A stretch of DNA of 29,067 nucleotides from JALZAH01 sp051000755. GTDB taxonomy: Bacteria > Actinomycetota > Acidimicrobiia > Acidimicrobiales > Palsa-688. Positions 15,085 through 23,226 of the stretch are shown in pieces. Under the pieces are notes generated by a model. It was not told where the DNA came from and did not search any database. It saw only the letters and a list, made by a program, of their open reading frames with translations. The number at the start of each line of letters is the position of its first letter. Position 1 is the first letter of the stretch. The translations under genes and the position numbers were made by a program. The stretch spans positions 1-29,067 of the forward strand of contig JBPCNZ010000146.1 in assembly GCA_051000755.1 (NCBI GenBank), written 5' to 3'.

Positions 15085-15780
15085 ATGCCCCCCGGAACTG
15101 AACATCGCCAGGTCCGCTTCCGGCGCCCGCCTGGCGCGACCGACATCCTCCTCATCCGCCACGGCGAGTCCGAGGCAGCCCGTCCCGACGTGCCGTTCCC
15201 CCTCGTCGACGGGCTGGGTGACCCGGAGCTGCACCCCGAGGGGCGGGCCCAGGCCGAAGCCGTGGCCCAACGCCTGGCCGACGAGGACATCGCTGCCATC
15301 TACGTCACCAACCTGCGCCGCACGGCCCAGACGGCGGCCCCGCTTGCCGGCCTCCTGGGGCTTACGCCGATCGTTGAACCGGACCTGCGGGAGGTCCATC
15401 TCGGCGATTGGGAGGGTGGCGTCTACCGCAGCCGGGTGGCTGCCGGTGATCCCCTGCTGGCCGAGGTCCTCCGTCAGCAACGCTGGGACGTGATCCCCGG
15501 AGCGGAGCGGGCCGAGGCCTTCGAGGCCCGGGTGCGGGCCGCCCTCGACCGGGTGGCGGCCGCCCATCCCGATCGGTTGGTAGCCGTGTTCACCCACGGC
15601 GGGGTCATCGGCGAGGCGCTGGCCCAGACCGCCTCGTCGGCCCGGTTGGCGTTCTCGGCGGCGGACAACGCGTCGATCTCGCAAGTGACCCTCGGTCCCG
15701 GCCTGGGAACGGTGCGCCGGTTCAACGACACCAGCCATCTGGCCCAGACGTTGGCGCCGGTGGCTGCGCCGCCCCTCTGA
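15085..15780 (+). CDS. Histidine phosphatase family protein
   Basis: Phosphoglycerate mutase-like phosphatase of 231 residues. The catalytic LLIRHGESE places the phospho-accepting His at residue 26 (R25-H26-G27). LRRTAQTAAPLA carries the second phosphate-pocket Arg, LREVHLGDWEG the likely acid Glu, and VFTHGGVIGE the second catalytic His. A 17-residue Arg-rich tail precedes the domain. The substrate cannot be read: such proteins act on phosphosugars, phosphoproteins or small metabolites. Its stop codon lies inside a 17-bp tandem repeat. Confidence 0.88.
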   Translation: MPPGTEHRQVRFRRPPGATDILLIRHGESEAARPDVPFPLVDGLGDPELHPEGRAQAEAVAQRLADEDIAAIYVTNLRRTAQTAAPLAGLLGLTPIVEPDLREVHLGDWEGGVYRSRVAAGDPLLAEVLRQQRWDVIPGAERAEAFEARVRAALDRVAAAHPDRLVAVFTHGGVIGEALAQTASSARLAFSAADNASISQVTLGPGLGTVRRFNDTSHLAQTLAPVAAPPL

Positions 15781-15816
15781 GCGCGCCGCCCCTCTGAGCG
15801 CGCCGCCCGTGTGACA
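15766..15816. repeat. 17-bp tandem repeat across the phosphatase stop codon
   Basis: Two identical units GCGCCGCCCCTCTGAGC (15766-15782 and 15783-15799) and a diverged third (15800-15816). The first unit carries the TGA that ends the phosphatase gene. Confidence 0.85.
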
Positions 15817-15863
15817 GGGAGCCGACAGCGGTTGGCGGCGACCAGGACCTAGCCTTGGCGGCG

Positions 15864-16376
15864 ATGCGTCAACGCTGGTTCTCCAAGCGAGCGCTGCTGT
15901 GGCATCTGCTCCTGATCATCATCGTTCCCGGGTGCCTCTACGCGGGCTGGTGGCAGGCTCACCGGGCCATCGGGGGCAACACCCTCAGTTGGGCCTACAC
16001 GGTCGAATGGCCGGTCTTCGCCGTCGTCGCCGTCGTCGGATGGTGGCAGCTCATCATGGAACACCCCGCCGAGGTGGAAGCCCGGCGCCACGAGCGCATC
16101 CGCCGAGCCCAGCCCCGGCCCGTGGTGACGGCCACCCCCCAGATGCTGGCCGCCAACCGGGCTGCCCTCGAGCGGCACCGGGCCGAGCTGGGTTCGGCCC
16201 CGAGCGCCGGCGGCGACCTCGCCGTCATCGAGGATGCTGGCGGGGCGCTGCATCCGGTGGCCAGCGGCGGGATGAGCACCTACAACGCCTATCTGGCCAC
16301 CCTGGCCACCCAGGGCCGGAGCAAGACGTGGCGCAACCCCAGGGGGATGCCCGAGCGCCCCGAGGAGCCTTCATGA
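15864..16376 (+). CDS. Conserved actinobacterial two-helix membrane protein
   Basis: A 170-residue protein of unknown function. A basic N-terminus (MRQRWFSKRALL) leads to a first transmembrane helix (about 10-28) and then the conserved-looking AHRAIGGNTLSWAYTVEWP. A second helix follows (about 46-64). The rest is cytoplasmic: a charged helix (EVEARRHERIRRA), a likely coiled segment (ANRAALERHRAELG), and a motif SGGMSTYNAYLATLA near the C-terminus. ATG at 15864 is preferred over TTG at 15855. It overlaps the DUF3817 gene by ATGA (16373-16376), a pairing that I recall from other actinobacteria. No enzymatic motif is visible. Confidence 0.7.
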   Translation: MRQRWFSKRALLWHLLLIIIVPGCLYAGWWQAHRAIGGNTLSWAYTVEWPVFAVVAVVGWWQLIMEHPAEVEARRHERIRRAQPRPVVTATPQMLAANRAALERHRAELGSAPSAGGDLAVIEDAGGALHPVASGGMSTYNAYLATLATQGRSKTWRNPRGMPERPEEPS

Positions 16377-16678
16377 GCGGTGCCCTGATGCGCTACCGGG
16401 TGATGGCCTACATCGTCGGTGTCGGCCTCATCCTCCTCGTCCTCGTGGGGATGCCGCTTCAATACGGCGCCGGGGTGAACGCCGTCGTGGCCATCGTCGG
16501 CCCCCTGCACGGCGCCTTCTACATCGTCTACCTGCTGGCTGCCCTCGACCTGGTGCGCCGGGCCCGCCTGTCGTTCTGGGCCCTGCTGGCCATGGTGGCC
16601 GCCGGCCTGGTGCCCTTCGTGGCCTTCATCGTCGAGCGACGGATCACGGCCATGCTGGCCGAGCCCCGGGTCAGTTAG
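16373..16678 (+). CDS. DUF3817 integral membrane protein
   Basis: A 101-residue membrane protein with three predicted helices (about 9-27, 38-57, 64-85) and the motif GPLHGAFYIVYLLAALDL, characteristic of DUF3817. The family is small, widespread in actinobacteria and of unknown function. ATG at 16373 overlaps the upstream stop, and GAGGAG at 16362-16367 supplies the ribosome site, so the two proteins are probably made together. Confidence 0.82.
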   Translation: MSGALMRYRVMAYIVGVGLILLVLVGMPLQYGAGVNAVVAIVGPLHGAFYIVYLLAALDLVRRARLSFWALLAMVAAGLVPFVAFIVERRITAMLAEPRVS

Positions 16679-16687
16679 GTTCACCCA

Positions 16688-17155
16688 ATGACAGACCTCG
16701 AAGTGGCCATCCAGATCGACGCGCCTCCCGCGGCCGTGTGGAAGCTCGTCGGGGACCCGACCCGTATGGGCGAATGGTCACCCGAGACGCATCGGGTGGC
16801 ATGGTCGAAGGGGACGAGCGGACCGGCGCAGGGCGCCACCTTCAAGGGCCACAACCAGCTGGGTTGGCGGCGGTGGTCCACGGCAGGGACAATCGTGGCC
16901 TACGAGCCCGAACGCCAGATCGCCTGGGATGTTGCTGCTCTCGGCCTACCCGTCGCCCGGTGGGGCTACCGCATCCAGCCCGGCGATGCGGGCGGGTGCA
17001 CGCTCGTCGAGGAGTTCACCGACCGGAGGGGCAAGCTGATTGCCAACGTGATCGGCCCGGTGGCCCGTGGGGTGCGCGACACCCTCGCCCACAACCGGGC
17101 GGGGATGGAGAAGACCGTCGCCCAGGTCAAGGCCGTCGCCGAGGCGGCCAGCTGA
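16688..17155 (+). CDS. SRPBCC (START-like) family protein
   Basis: A 155-residue single-domain protein of the polyketide cyclase/dehydrase-like SRPBCC fold. The pattern IDAPPAAVWKLVGDPTRMGE, followed by WSPETHR, GATFKGHN, and a C-terminal helix (NRAGMEKTVAQVKAVAE) fits the hydrophobic-cavity ligand-binding family. The ligand is unknown. It lies nine bases after the DUF3817 gene and may be in the same transcript. Confidence 0.82.
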   Translation: MTDLEVAIQIDAPPAAVWKLVGDPTRMGEWSPETHRVAWSKGTSGPAQGATFKGHNQLGWRRWSTAGTIVAYEPERQIAWDVAALGLPVARWGYRIQPGDAGGCTLVEEFTDRRGKLIANVIGPVARGVRDTLAHNRAGMEKTVAQVKAVAEAAS

Positions 17156-17510
17156 TCTCCACGGGGCAGGTACCTTTGGCCAGGTTTCTGGCCCGCTCCC
17201 CGTTGGCCGACATCGTGGTCAACACGAACAGGCTGCTGACCGATGTCTGCCACGATGTGGTGGTGGGTAAGGTGACCCTTGATGCGATCGTTCCTCCTCC
17301 GGCGAGTCTCCAGACCGACGGACGGCCCGGTCCCCAACTGGGGCCTGGCGACCTGGGTGGGGTCGTGAAACGTCTAGCGCCGACTCGTGCTCAAAAGAGT
17401 GATGGAGCCGGCTTCGCGGTCGGACCCTGCCGCTCGTGACGACCAGCAGCGGGGCGTATCACCTGAACCGGCCTGGCCCCAGGCCCGTCACCGAGAGTGA
17501 GAGCACCACC
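17156..17510 (+). other. Gap before the desaturase gene
   Basis: In this 355-base stretch I recognise no gene. The desaturase frame is open from GTG 17436 but the 25 extra residues look non-conserved. A perfect 16-base palindrome, GGCCTGGCCCCAGGCC (17470-17485), lies 25 bases before the preferred ATG and could be an operator or a tight hairpin. No convincing promoter hexamers were found. Confidence 0.4.
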
Positions 17511-18467
17511 ATGACGACGACCGAAGCTTGGGTCGGGACCCCGGTCTCGGAGCCGCCTGCAGGCGACCCAGATCCGGAGTTGAAGCGCCCGTGGGAGCAG
17601 GTCGCCCTGGCCCTGTTCATCGCCGTGCCGTTCCTCGCGTTGGTGGCCGCCGTGCCCCTCCTGTGGGGATGGGGCCTGTCCTGGCACGACGCGGTGATCG
17701 CCCTGGTCATGTACGCCATCACCGGGCATGGCATCACGGTGGGATTCCATCGCCACTTCACCCACCGGGCGTTCAAGGCCAAGCGCTGGTTGCGGGTCAC
17801 CCTGGCCGTGGCTGGAAGCATGGCCATCCAGGGCCCGGTGGTGCGGTGGGTGGCCGATCACCGCAAGCACCACCGATTCTCCGACCGGGATGGCGATCCC
17901 CACTCACCGTGGCGGTACGGGACCGGCCTCGGGGCACTGACCAAGGGCTTCTTCTGGGCTCATCTGGGGTGGCTGTTCGACGTCGAGCAGACCTCCCAGG
18001 AGCGTTACGCCCCCGAGTTGCTCGAGGACCGGGCCATCGCCGGGGTCAACCGCTCGTTCCACTGGCTGGTGGTGGCTTCCATGCTCCTCCCTCCGCTCGT
18101 CGGCGGGTTGTGGGGCTGGTCGTTCAGTTCGGCACTCACCGCCTTCTTCTGGGGCAGCCTGGTCCGGGTCTCCCTGCTGCACCACGTCACCTTCTCCATC
18201 AACTCCATCTGCCATCTGACCGGTAAGCACCCGTTCAAGGTGAAGGACCGCAGCGGCAACGTGTGGTGGCTGGCCATCCCGTCCATGGGCGAGTCGTGGC
18301 ACAACCTGCACCACGCCGATCCCCTCTCGGCCCGTCACGGCGTGCTTCGAGGCCAGATCGACACGAGTGCGCGGATCATCTGGATCCTGGAGCGGCTGCG
18401 GATGGTCGACGCCGTCCGATGGCCTGACGCCCAGAGCATCGGCCGCCGGAGGCTCTCGGCCGGCTAA
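17511..18467 (+). CDS. Acyl-CoA/acyl-lipid delta-9 desaturase
   Basis: Membrane di-iron fatty acid desaturase of 318 residues that would introduce a cis double bond at C9 (stearate to oleate). All three histidine boxes are present: HRHFTH (about 81-86), HRKHH (about 119-123) and HNLHH (about 265-269, in GESWHNLHHADP). They sit between hydrophobic helices (about 30-55, 62-75, 95-110, 180-215). ATG at 17511 is preferred to GTG 17436. The last four bases overlap the tail of the convergent methyltransferase gene. The neighbours suggest that its oleoyl product is the substrate of the methyltransferase and reductase next door. Confidence 0.92.
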   Translation: MTTTEAWVGTPVSEPPAGDPDPELKRPWEQVALALFIAVPFLALVAAVPLLWGWGLSWHDAVIALVMYAITGHGITVGFHRHFTHRAFKAKRWLRVTLAVAGSMAIQGPVVRWVADHRKHHRFSDRDGDPHSPWRYGTGLGALTKGFFWAHLGWLFDVEQTSQERYAPELLEDRAIAGVNRSFHWLVVASMLLPPLVGGLWGWSFSSALTAFFWGSLVRVSLLHHVTFSINSICHLTGKHPFKVKDRSGNVWWLAIPSMGESWHNLHHADPLSARHGVLRGQIDTSARIIWILERLRMVDAVRWPDAQSIGRRRLSAG

Positions 18468-19744
18468 CGAACCGGGCTGAGCCGGCGCCTGGCCGAGAAA
18501 TCGGGCCGCAGCGGCATGTCGGCCCGCCCGTCGGTGGTGCGGGTGGCGAGCACCTGGTGCAACTCGATGCGTCGCTGCTCGAAGCCCAGTCGTGATCCGG
18601 CCAGGTACAGCTTCCAGACCCGGGCCCGGCCCTCGCCGACCTCGGTGACCGCCTCGGGCCAGTGGGCGTCGAGGTTGGCCGACCAGGCGGCGGTGGTCTT
18701 GGCGTAGTGCTCTCTCAGGTTTTCGTCGTGACGGACCTCCAGGCCGGCGTCCTGGAGAGCGCTGACGATGGTGCCGACCGACTCGATCTCGCCGTCGGGG
18801 AACACGTAACGGTTGATGAAGCCACGACTGCTCTTCACCGCCGCGGTGGTGGTGGGGCGGGTGATGCAGTGGTTGAGCAACCGGCCGCGGGGGCGCAACT
18901 TGGCGGCCAGGAATCCGGCATAGCCGGGCAGGTTGCGGGCCCCGATGTGCTCGGTGAGCCCGATGCTGGATATGGCGTCGAAGTCGGTCTCGGTGACACT
19001 GCGGTAGTCGGCGTGACGGATCTCGGCCAGATGGTCGAGCCCGGCATCGGCCAGCTGCTTGCTGCCGTAGTCGGCCTGCTGGCGTGACAGGGTGACGCCG
19101 AGTACACGGACCCCGTAGCGCTGGGCGGCGTGGAGGACCATCGTGCCCCATCCGCAGCCCACGTCGAGCAGCCGCTGACCGGGGGCCAGGTCCAGCTTGC
19201 GGCACACCAGGTCGACCTTCTCCTCCTGGGCCTGCTCCAGCGAGGCGGCGTCATCGGGGTAGACGGCGCAGGTGTAGGCCATCGACGGCCCCAGCACCCA
19301 CTCGTAGAAGCGGTTGGACACGTCGTAGTGGTGGCTGACCGCTCTCGAATCCCGCGACAGGGAGTGGCGCAACCCCCACATCAGGCCGGGGCGGACCTCT
19401 TCGACCGGGGGTCGCACGGGGCGGAGGACACCGGGGCCGAGGCTGCGGAGGATCTCGGCCCGTTCGCCCCAGGTCAGCGCCCCGACCGAGGAGCGGGCCA
19501 GGAAGCCCAATGTCGTGTAGGTGTCCCCCTCGAGATCGAGATAGCCCGACACGTACGCGCGCGCCAGTCCCAGCTCGCCCGGGGCCGTCACCATGGCGTT
19601 GAGGGCCAGAGGGTCGCGGACGTGGATGGCCACCACCGGGTCCGGGGGGCCGGCGCTGCTGCCGTCGAAGGCGGTGTAGGCGATCGGGGCGGCCGGGCCG
19701 ACCACCTTCTGGAGGATCTGGGCGACGGGGAGGTGAACGGCCAC
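18464..19744 (-). CDS. Cyclopropane-fatty-acid synthase family methyltransferase (TmsB/BfaB-like)
   Basis: SAM-dependent methyltransferase of 426 residues that acts on the double bond of phospholipid acyl chains. The C-terminal domain holds the SAM motif LLDVGCGWGTM and the family residues around bicarbonate: Cys in MAYTCAVY, Glu-His in GLTEHIG, His in LLNHCIT and Tyr in NRYVFPDGEI. It could make a cyclopropane or a 10-methylene chain. Pairing with an FAD reductase favours the second, as in the mycobacterial tuberculostearic acid pair BfaB-BfaA (TmsB-TmsA). The GTG start at 19744 is fixed by AAGGAG at 19753-19758, eight bases upstream. The reductase gene lies 27 bases upstream on the same strand, so they form an operon. 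Confidence 0.9.
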   Translation of the reverse strand: MAVHLPVAQILQKVVGPAAPIAYTAFDGSSAGPPDPVVAIHVRDPLALNAMVTAPGELGLARAYVSGYLDLEGDTYTTLGFLARSSVGALTWGERAEILRSLGPGVLRPVRPPVEEVRPGLMWGLRHSLSRDSRAVSHHYDVSNRFYEWVLGPSMAYTCAVYPDDAASLEQAQEEKVDLVCRKLDLAPGQRLLDVGCGWGTMVLHAAQRYGVRVLGVTLSRQQADYGSKQLADAGLDHLAEIRHADYRSVTETDFDAISSIGLTEHIGARNLPGYAGFLAAKLRPRGRLLNHCITRPTTTAAVKSSRGFINRYVFPDGEIESVGTIVSALQDAGLEVRHDENLREHYAKTTAAWSANLDAHWPEAVTEVGEGRARVWKLYLAGSRLGFEQRRIELHQVLATRTTDGRADMPLRPDFSARRRLSPVR

Positions 19745-19771
19745 GAATGTGTCTCCTTGCTCTCGTCGGCC

Positions 19772-21205
19772 TCAGCGGGCCTGAACGCACTTGGCGTACA
19801 GGTCGAGGAGCCGGTCCGATGGGTCGTAGCGAGCCTTCAGGTCGCGGTACACGGGTCCGTTGTAGAGGGCCCAGAAGGTGCCCTCGTCGTAGAAGGCGGT
19901 CGAGTACAGCGACTTGCGCCCACCGAGACGTCGGACCTCGTCTTCCACCCAGCGGTTGTGATGGGTGGGGTCCATGCCGTCGGCCAGGGCCACCGTGGAC
20001 CAGAAACCGACGTTGACGTACAGCTCGGTCGGGTCGAGACGGTACAGCTCCCAGGCGACGGACGGATCCTGTTGCCGCAGCGGGCACAGCCAGATGGGGG
20101 AGATCGGCACCTCACGCTCGAAGCCGGCCACAAACTCGGCCAGCCGGGCCAGGGGGACCTCGATGTCCTGGATCACGCTCTCGCGCTCGGGCCGGCCCCG
20201 CCGGCGGTCGATCGCCGCCTTGACGTGGTGACGCTGCTCGAAGGCGGCGATCTTCCAATAGACGCTGCTGCGCAGCAGGCGGGGCCCGAGGAGCCTGCGG
20301 ACCCAGCGTCGCTGCACCCCGAAGGCCCGCGAGCACCAGAACCAATCCGTATCCCACCGCCACAGGTAGTCCCGAACGCTCAGCCAGTCCTCGTCGTGGT
20401 GTTGCAGGGACCGATAGTAGATCTCGGTGCGGGTGTAGTCGCTGAGCCGGGGGGCGGTCTCCGCCCAGGAGCCCAACGTGAGATAGCACTCGTCGGGCCC
20501 GAACACCGTCCCGTCGACGAAGGCCACCGCCTCGTCGTGGTGGTGCCCGGCGGCACAGACGGTCTCGAGGACCTGCACCAGCTCGTGCATGGTCCCGAAG
20601 CGAAGGTGGCGGAGGTGGACGAACGGAGCCACGGGCTCCAGGGCGATCTTGACCCGCAGGACGTAACCGAGGGTCCCGTAGGAGTTGGGGAACCCGAAGA
20701 ACAGGGCCCGGTGCTCGTTGTCGGGCCGGGCGGTGACCACGGTCCCGTCGCCGGTGAGGATGTCCATCTCCAGGACCGATTCATGGACCAGGCCATTGCG
20801 AAACGACGAGCTCTCGATCCCCAGCCCGCTGACCGCCCCGCCCAGGGTGATGGTCTTGAGCTGGGGCACGACCGGGGGCATGAGGCCGAACGGGAGGGTG
20901 GCGTCGACCAGGTGCTCATAGGTGGTCATGCCGCCCACGTCAGCGGTGCGGGCCGCGACGTCGATGGCGAGCACCCCGTCGAAGGCGGCAACATCGAGAC
21001 CGGGGGTTGACGTCCGGGTCCGGCTGCGGAACAGGTTGGAGGTCTTCTTGGCCAACCGGACAGGAGCGCCGGGGGGCAGGGCGGTGAGCTGGCGGGCCAG
21101 GCCCGCCACCTCGGCCTGGTAGGCGGCAAGAGCGGTGGTGACGGTGGGGTGGGTGACGCTCGGTTGCTTTGTCTCGTCGACCACCGGGGGTGACTCCCTT
21201 GTCAT
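19772..21205 (-). CDS. FAD-binding oxidoreductase (TmsA/BfaA-like reductase)
   Basis: A 477-residue flavoprotein of the FAD_binding_4 (VAO/PCMH) fold, related to delta-24-sterol reductase. The FAD-binding stretch contains PPVVPQLKTITLGGAVSGLG and IESSSFRNGLVHE (about residues 110-142). FGFPNSYGTLGYVLRVKIAL and a C-terminal substrate domain with ELYRLDPTELYVNVGFW follow. In mycobacteria and corynebacteria the homologous enzyme reduces a 10-methylene fatty acyl chain to 10-methyl (tuberculostearate). The 27-base gap to the methyltransferase gene supports that role here. Alternatives are another sterol or lipid reductase. ATG at 21205 is used. Confidence 0.86.
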   Translation of the reverse strand: MTRESPPVVDETKQPSVTHPTVTTALAAYQAEVAGLARQLTALPPGAPVRLAKKTSNLFRSRTRTSTPGLDVAAFDGVLAIDVAARTADVGGMTTYEHLVDATLPFGLMPPVVPQLKTITLGGAVSGLGIESSSFRNGLVHESVLEMDILTGDGTVVTARPDNEHRALFFGFPNSYGTLGYVLRVKIALEPVAPFVHLRHLRFGTMHELVQVLETVCAAGHHHDEAVAFVDGTVFGPDECYLTLGSWAETAPRLSDYTRTEIYYRSLQHHDEDWLSVRDYLWRWDTDWFWCSRAFGVQRRWVRRLLGPRLLRSSVYWKIAAFEQRHHVKAAIDRRRGRPERESVIQDIEVPLARLAEFVAGFEREVPISPIWLCPLRQQDPSVAWELYRLDPTELYVNVGFWSTVALADGMDPTHHNRWVEDEVRRLGGRKSLYSTAFYDEGTFWALYNGPVYRDLKARYDPSDRLLDLYAKCVQAR

Positions 21206-21314
21206 GGCTGGCTGGCGGGACCTTGCCGGCGCCCCCTCCCCAACCTTACCGAGACCTCACCCGGCGGACTCAGAGCCTTCGGTCGGCGCCGTGTGGGCTG
21301 GTGACAGACGTGGA

Positions 21315-21898
21315 GTGATCCATCACGCCGGCCGCCAGGTTGCCTCGGACGGTACCCATCATCGGGACCCGGAGGAGGCGGCCGCCCACGTCATCGCCCA
21401 GGACAAGCTGGCCAAGATGAAGCTGGCCGATCTCTCCACCCAGGAGGGGCGCTACACCAAGTCGGCCCTCGCGGCTCAGCACCAGGGCAACATCGATGCC
21501 GCCCGGACCTTCGCCACCAGGGTGGCGAGCGTCCGGGAGCAGATCGCCGGGCTGTCCACCCGGATCCCGCAACTCGAGCAGGCGGCGAACGAGGCCAAGG
21601 AAGCGGTGCAGGAGTCCGCCGACCAGTTGCAGCAGAAGATCAACGAGAAGGGAACCATCCTGGCCCAGGTCGACCAGACCCGGATGCAACAGGAGATGGC
21701 GTCGAGCTGAAAGCCGTCACCGAGCTCAACAGTGAGCCGGACGACATCCTGGCCCAGCTCAGCGCCGGCACCCTCCAGCCCGCCGCTCTCGCCCCGGGGA
21801 GCCCGTCGGGATCAGCGCCGGCCCGCCGCCGCCGTCATCGTCGCCGCCGAGGAGCCCGCGCCGCCCCGGCCTCGAGCGCCCCGCCCAGGCCGCCGTGA
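21315..21898 (+). pseudogene. Truncated, frameshifted PspA/IM30-family gene
   Basis: The translation from about 21385 gives AAAHVIAQDKLAKMKLADL, SALAAQHQGNIDAARTFATR, AKEAVQESADQLQQKINEKG and QVDQTRMQQEMASS, a long coiled coil matching the middle of actinobacterial PspA. Two defects are visible. The N-terminal amphipathic helix and first coil are absent, the only candidate start being GTG 21315. The frame stops at TGA 21708-21710 just where homology continues in another frame (ELKAVTELN, then DDILAQLSAGTL) up to TGA 21896-21898. It was probably a membrane-stress protein gene and is now non-functional, unless the defect is a sequencing error. Confidence 0.7.
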
Positions 21899-21918
21899 TG
21901 GCGGGGTCGCGGGTTGCC

Positions 21919-22263
21919 TCAGGCCGGCGGACGCGGATCGGGCTGGGCCGGGGCCGCCACCGGCGCGGCTGGATCGGGCCCCGGATCGAATCCCTGGCGG
22001 GTCCTCACCAACCGGGTGGCGTGCAGCCCTTCGACGACAATGGAGCGGGCCACGGCCAGCTGGCAGATGGTGGTGGCCTGACCGTGGGCGCCGGCGGTGA
22101 TGTAACTCTCGCCGGCATCGATCATGGCCTGACGGTTGGCGGTGTCGGCGCCGTCGTCGAGGGTGGATACGTCGTCGCCGAGGCGGTTGTAGAGGGCCTC
22201 GACCTCGGCGTGGGCATCGAGGAACGCCGGATCAGGTTGGTCGTTGTGGTGGTGGCGGAACAC
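21919..22263 (-). CDS. Hypothetical protein, 114 residues
   Basis: I do not recognise this protein. The GTG at 22263 follows AAGAAGG by seven bases, giving a start of MFRHHHNDQPDPAFLDAHAE. The centre is a soluble, probably helical domain (EVEALYNRLGDDVSTLDDGA, QAMIDAGESYITAGA, CQLAVARSIVVEGLHATRLV), and the tail is Pro/Ala-rich (about 90-114). The frame is open upstream to 22479, but that part is transposase debris. It is convergent with the pspA remnant, with 20 bases between them. Confidence 0.55.
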   Translation of the reverse strand: MFRHHHNDQPDPAFLDAHAEVEALYNRLGDDVSTLDDGADTANRQAMIDAGESYITAGAHGQATTICQLAVARSIVVEGLHATRLVRTRQGFDPGPDPAAPVAAPAQPDPRPPA

Positions 22264-22333
22264 GATCGTGCCTTCTTTTCGATGGTCCCGGCGGGGTTCC
22301 TTCGAGCGTCGGGCAGCCGGGTCTGTGACCCCG

Positions 22334-22392
22334 CACGAACTTGCCAGCGATGATCGGTCACGAAGTTGCCAGTAGGGAGCGCTTGGGCGTAG
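22334..22392. repeat. IS-end-like repeat, left copy
   Basis: Contains CACGAACTTGCCAG (22334-22347) and, 25 bases later, CACGAAGTTGCCAG (22359-22372), differing by one base. The stretch 22354-22392 recurs imperfectly at 23976-24014 in the same orientation. Closely repeated terminal motifs of this kind resemble the multiple terminal repeats of IS21-family elements; that link is tentative. Confidence 0.55.
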
Positions 22393-22930
22393 TTCGGCCA
22401 CAGCCACTTGTGCCTCGCTGGGCCCAGCCGCCAGGGGGCTGCCCCAGTCGTGGTAGCCCGACGTCGACTCCCGCCGCACCAGGCAGAGGGTCTTGATGGC
22501 AAAATCGGCCTTGTGGCAGGTCCACGAACGCGAAGACCCTCACGCGTTCGACTTCGACACCCAAGAGACCATCGAGCCTTTCAGGATCTCTCGCTCGACC
22601 TCCAATTCCGCTACCTGCGGAGCAGGCGCTTCACCTCGGCCGACTCGGCCACCCGCTACCGAAGGGGCCCCGGTCCGCCGATGCTTGCTCCACCGGGTCG
22701 TCTGCCGCCCAGTTGCCCAGGCTGGTCTCCCGCAGCCCCGCTCCCGGTCCACTTCGCCGATCGGCCTGCCCGAATCTCGGAGCAAGCTCGCGGCGTCACG
22801 CTTGAACTCCGGCGAGAATCGCCGGGAGTTGCCGTCCCGTCGGGGGACTCCCGTCTCCACTCCCAAGGCATGGTGTCAGGTGTCCGTCAAACGGGGGGTG
22901 TTGGCCCAGACAGACAACAGGTGCCCCGCC
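22393..22930 (-). mobile_element. Remnant of an IS3-family insertion sequence
   Basis: On the minus strand, 22866 to 22540 encodes a degraded OrfA: RRFSPEFKRDAASLLRDSGR and PIGEVDRERG give the helix-turn-helix, a different frame gives GETSLGNWAADDP, and the first frame returns with ELEVEREILKGS, the leucine-zipper end. Below it, about 22510 to 22393, lies the N-terminus of OrfB in another frame (ADFAIKTLCLVRRESTSGYH, then DWGSPLAAG). The rest of OrfB, including the DDE catalytic domain, is absent; the element is cut off at the repeat that ends at 22392. GTGTCCGTCAAACGGGGGG near 22879 may belong to its terminus. At least two frameshifts make it inactive. Confidence 0.75.
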
Positions 22931-23226
22931 TCGCTGAACTAATTCAGCATGGGGCTCAGACCTCAGGAAGCGGACTGCCCTCGGAGCCGCCGGGCTACGG
23001 CAGTGACCAATTGAACACCCCGGCAGGTCTGCCGCCTCCGTTGTTGAGCGCCACTGTCAAGGGGGAGGCAGAGAGGTTCCAGCGACGTTGAGGGTGGGGA
23101 CGCGGTTGGCGTCGCAGATGGTTGCGGTGTCGTCAGGCCCAAGACGGCGTGTTTCTGGTTGCCGTCAGGCGGGGAATGTCCATGGGTGAGAGACCGTCTT
23201 CTGGGATGGTGATCGAGGAGGAAGAG
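22931..23226 (+). other. Stretch without a recognisable gene
   Basis: Apart from possible flanking debris of the insertion sequence near its left edge, I see no gene in these ~300 bases. The frame of the downstream membrane protein is open back to 23122, but the added residues look random. A promoter for that gene should lie here but no clear hexamers stand out. Confidence 0.35.

Noticed and set aside
17156..17439. Continuation of an open frame through the gap after the SRPBCC gene
   Set aside because: It is the alternative frame of the SRPBCC gene running on; no start, ribosome site or homology supports a separate gene.
22408..23091. Open forward frames across the IS remnant
   Set aside because: The minus-strand frames match IS3 OrfA and OrfB, and the forward frames have no coding signals.
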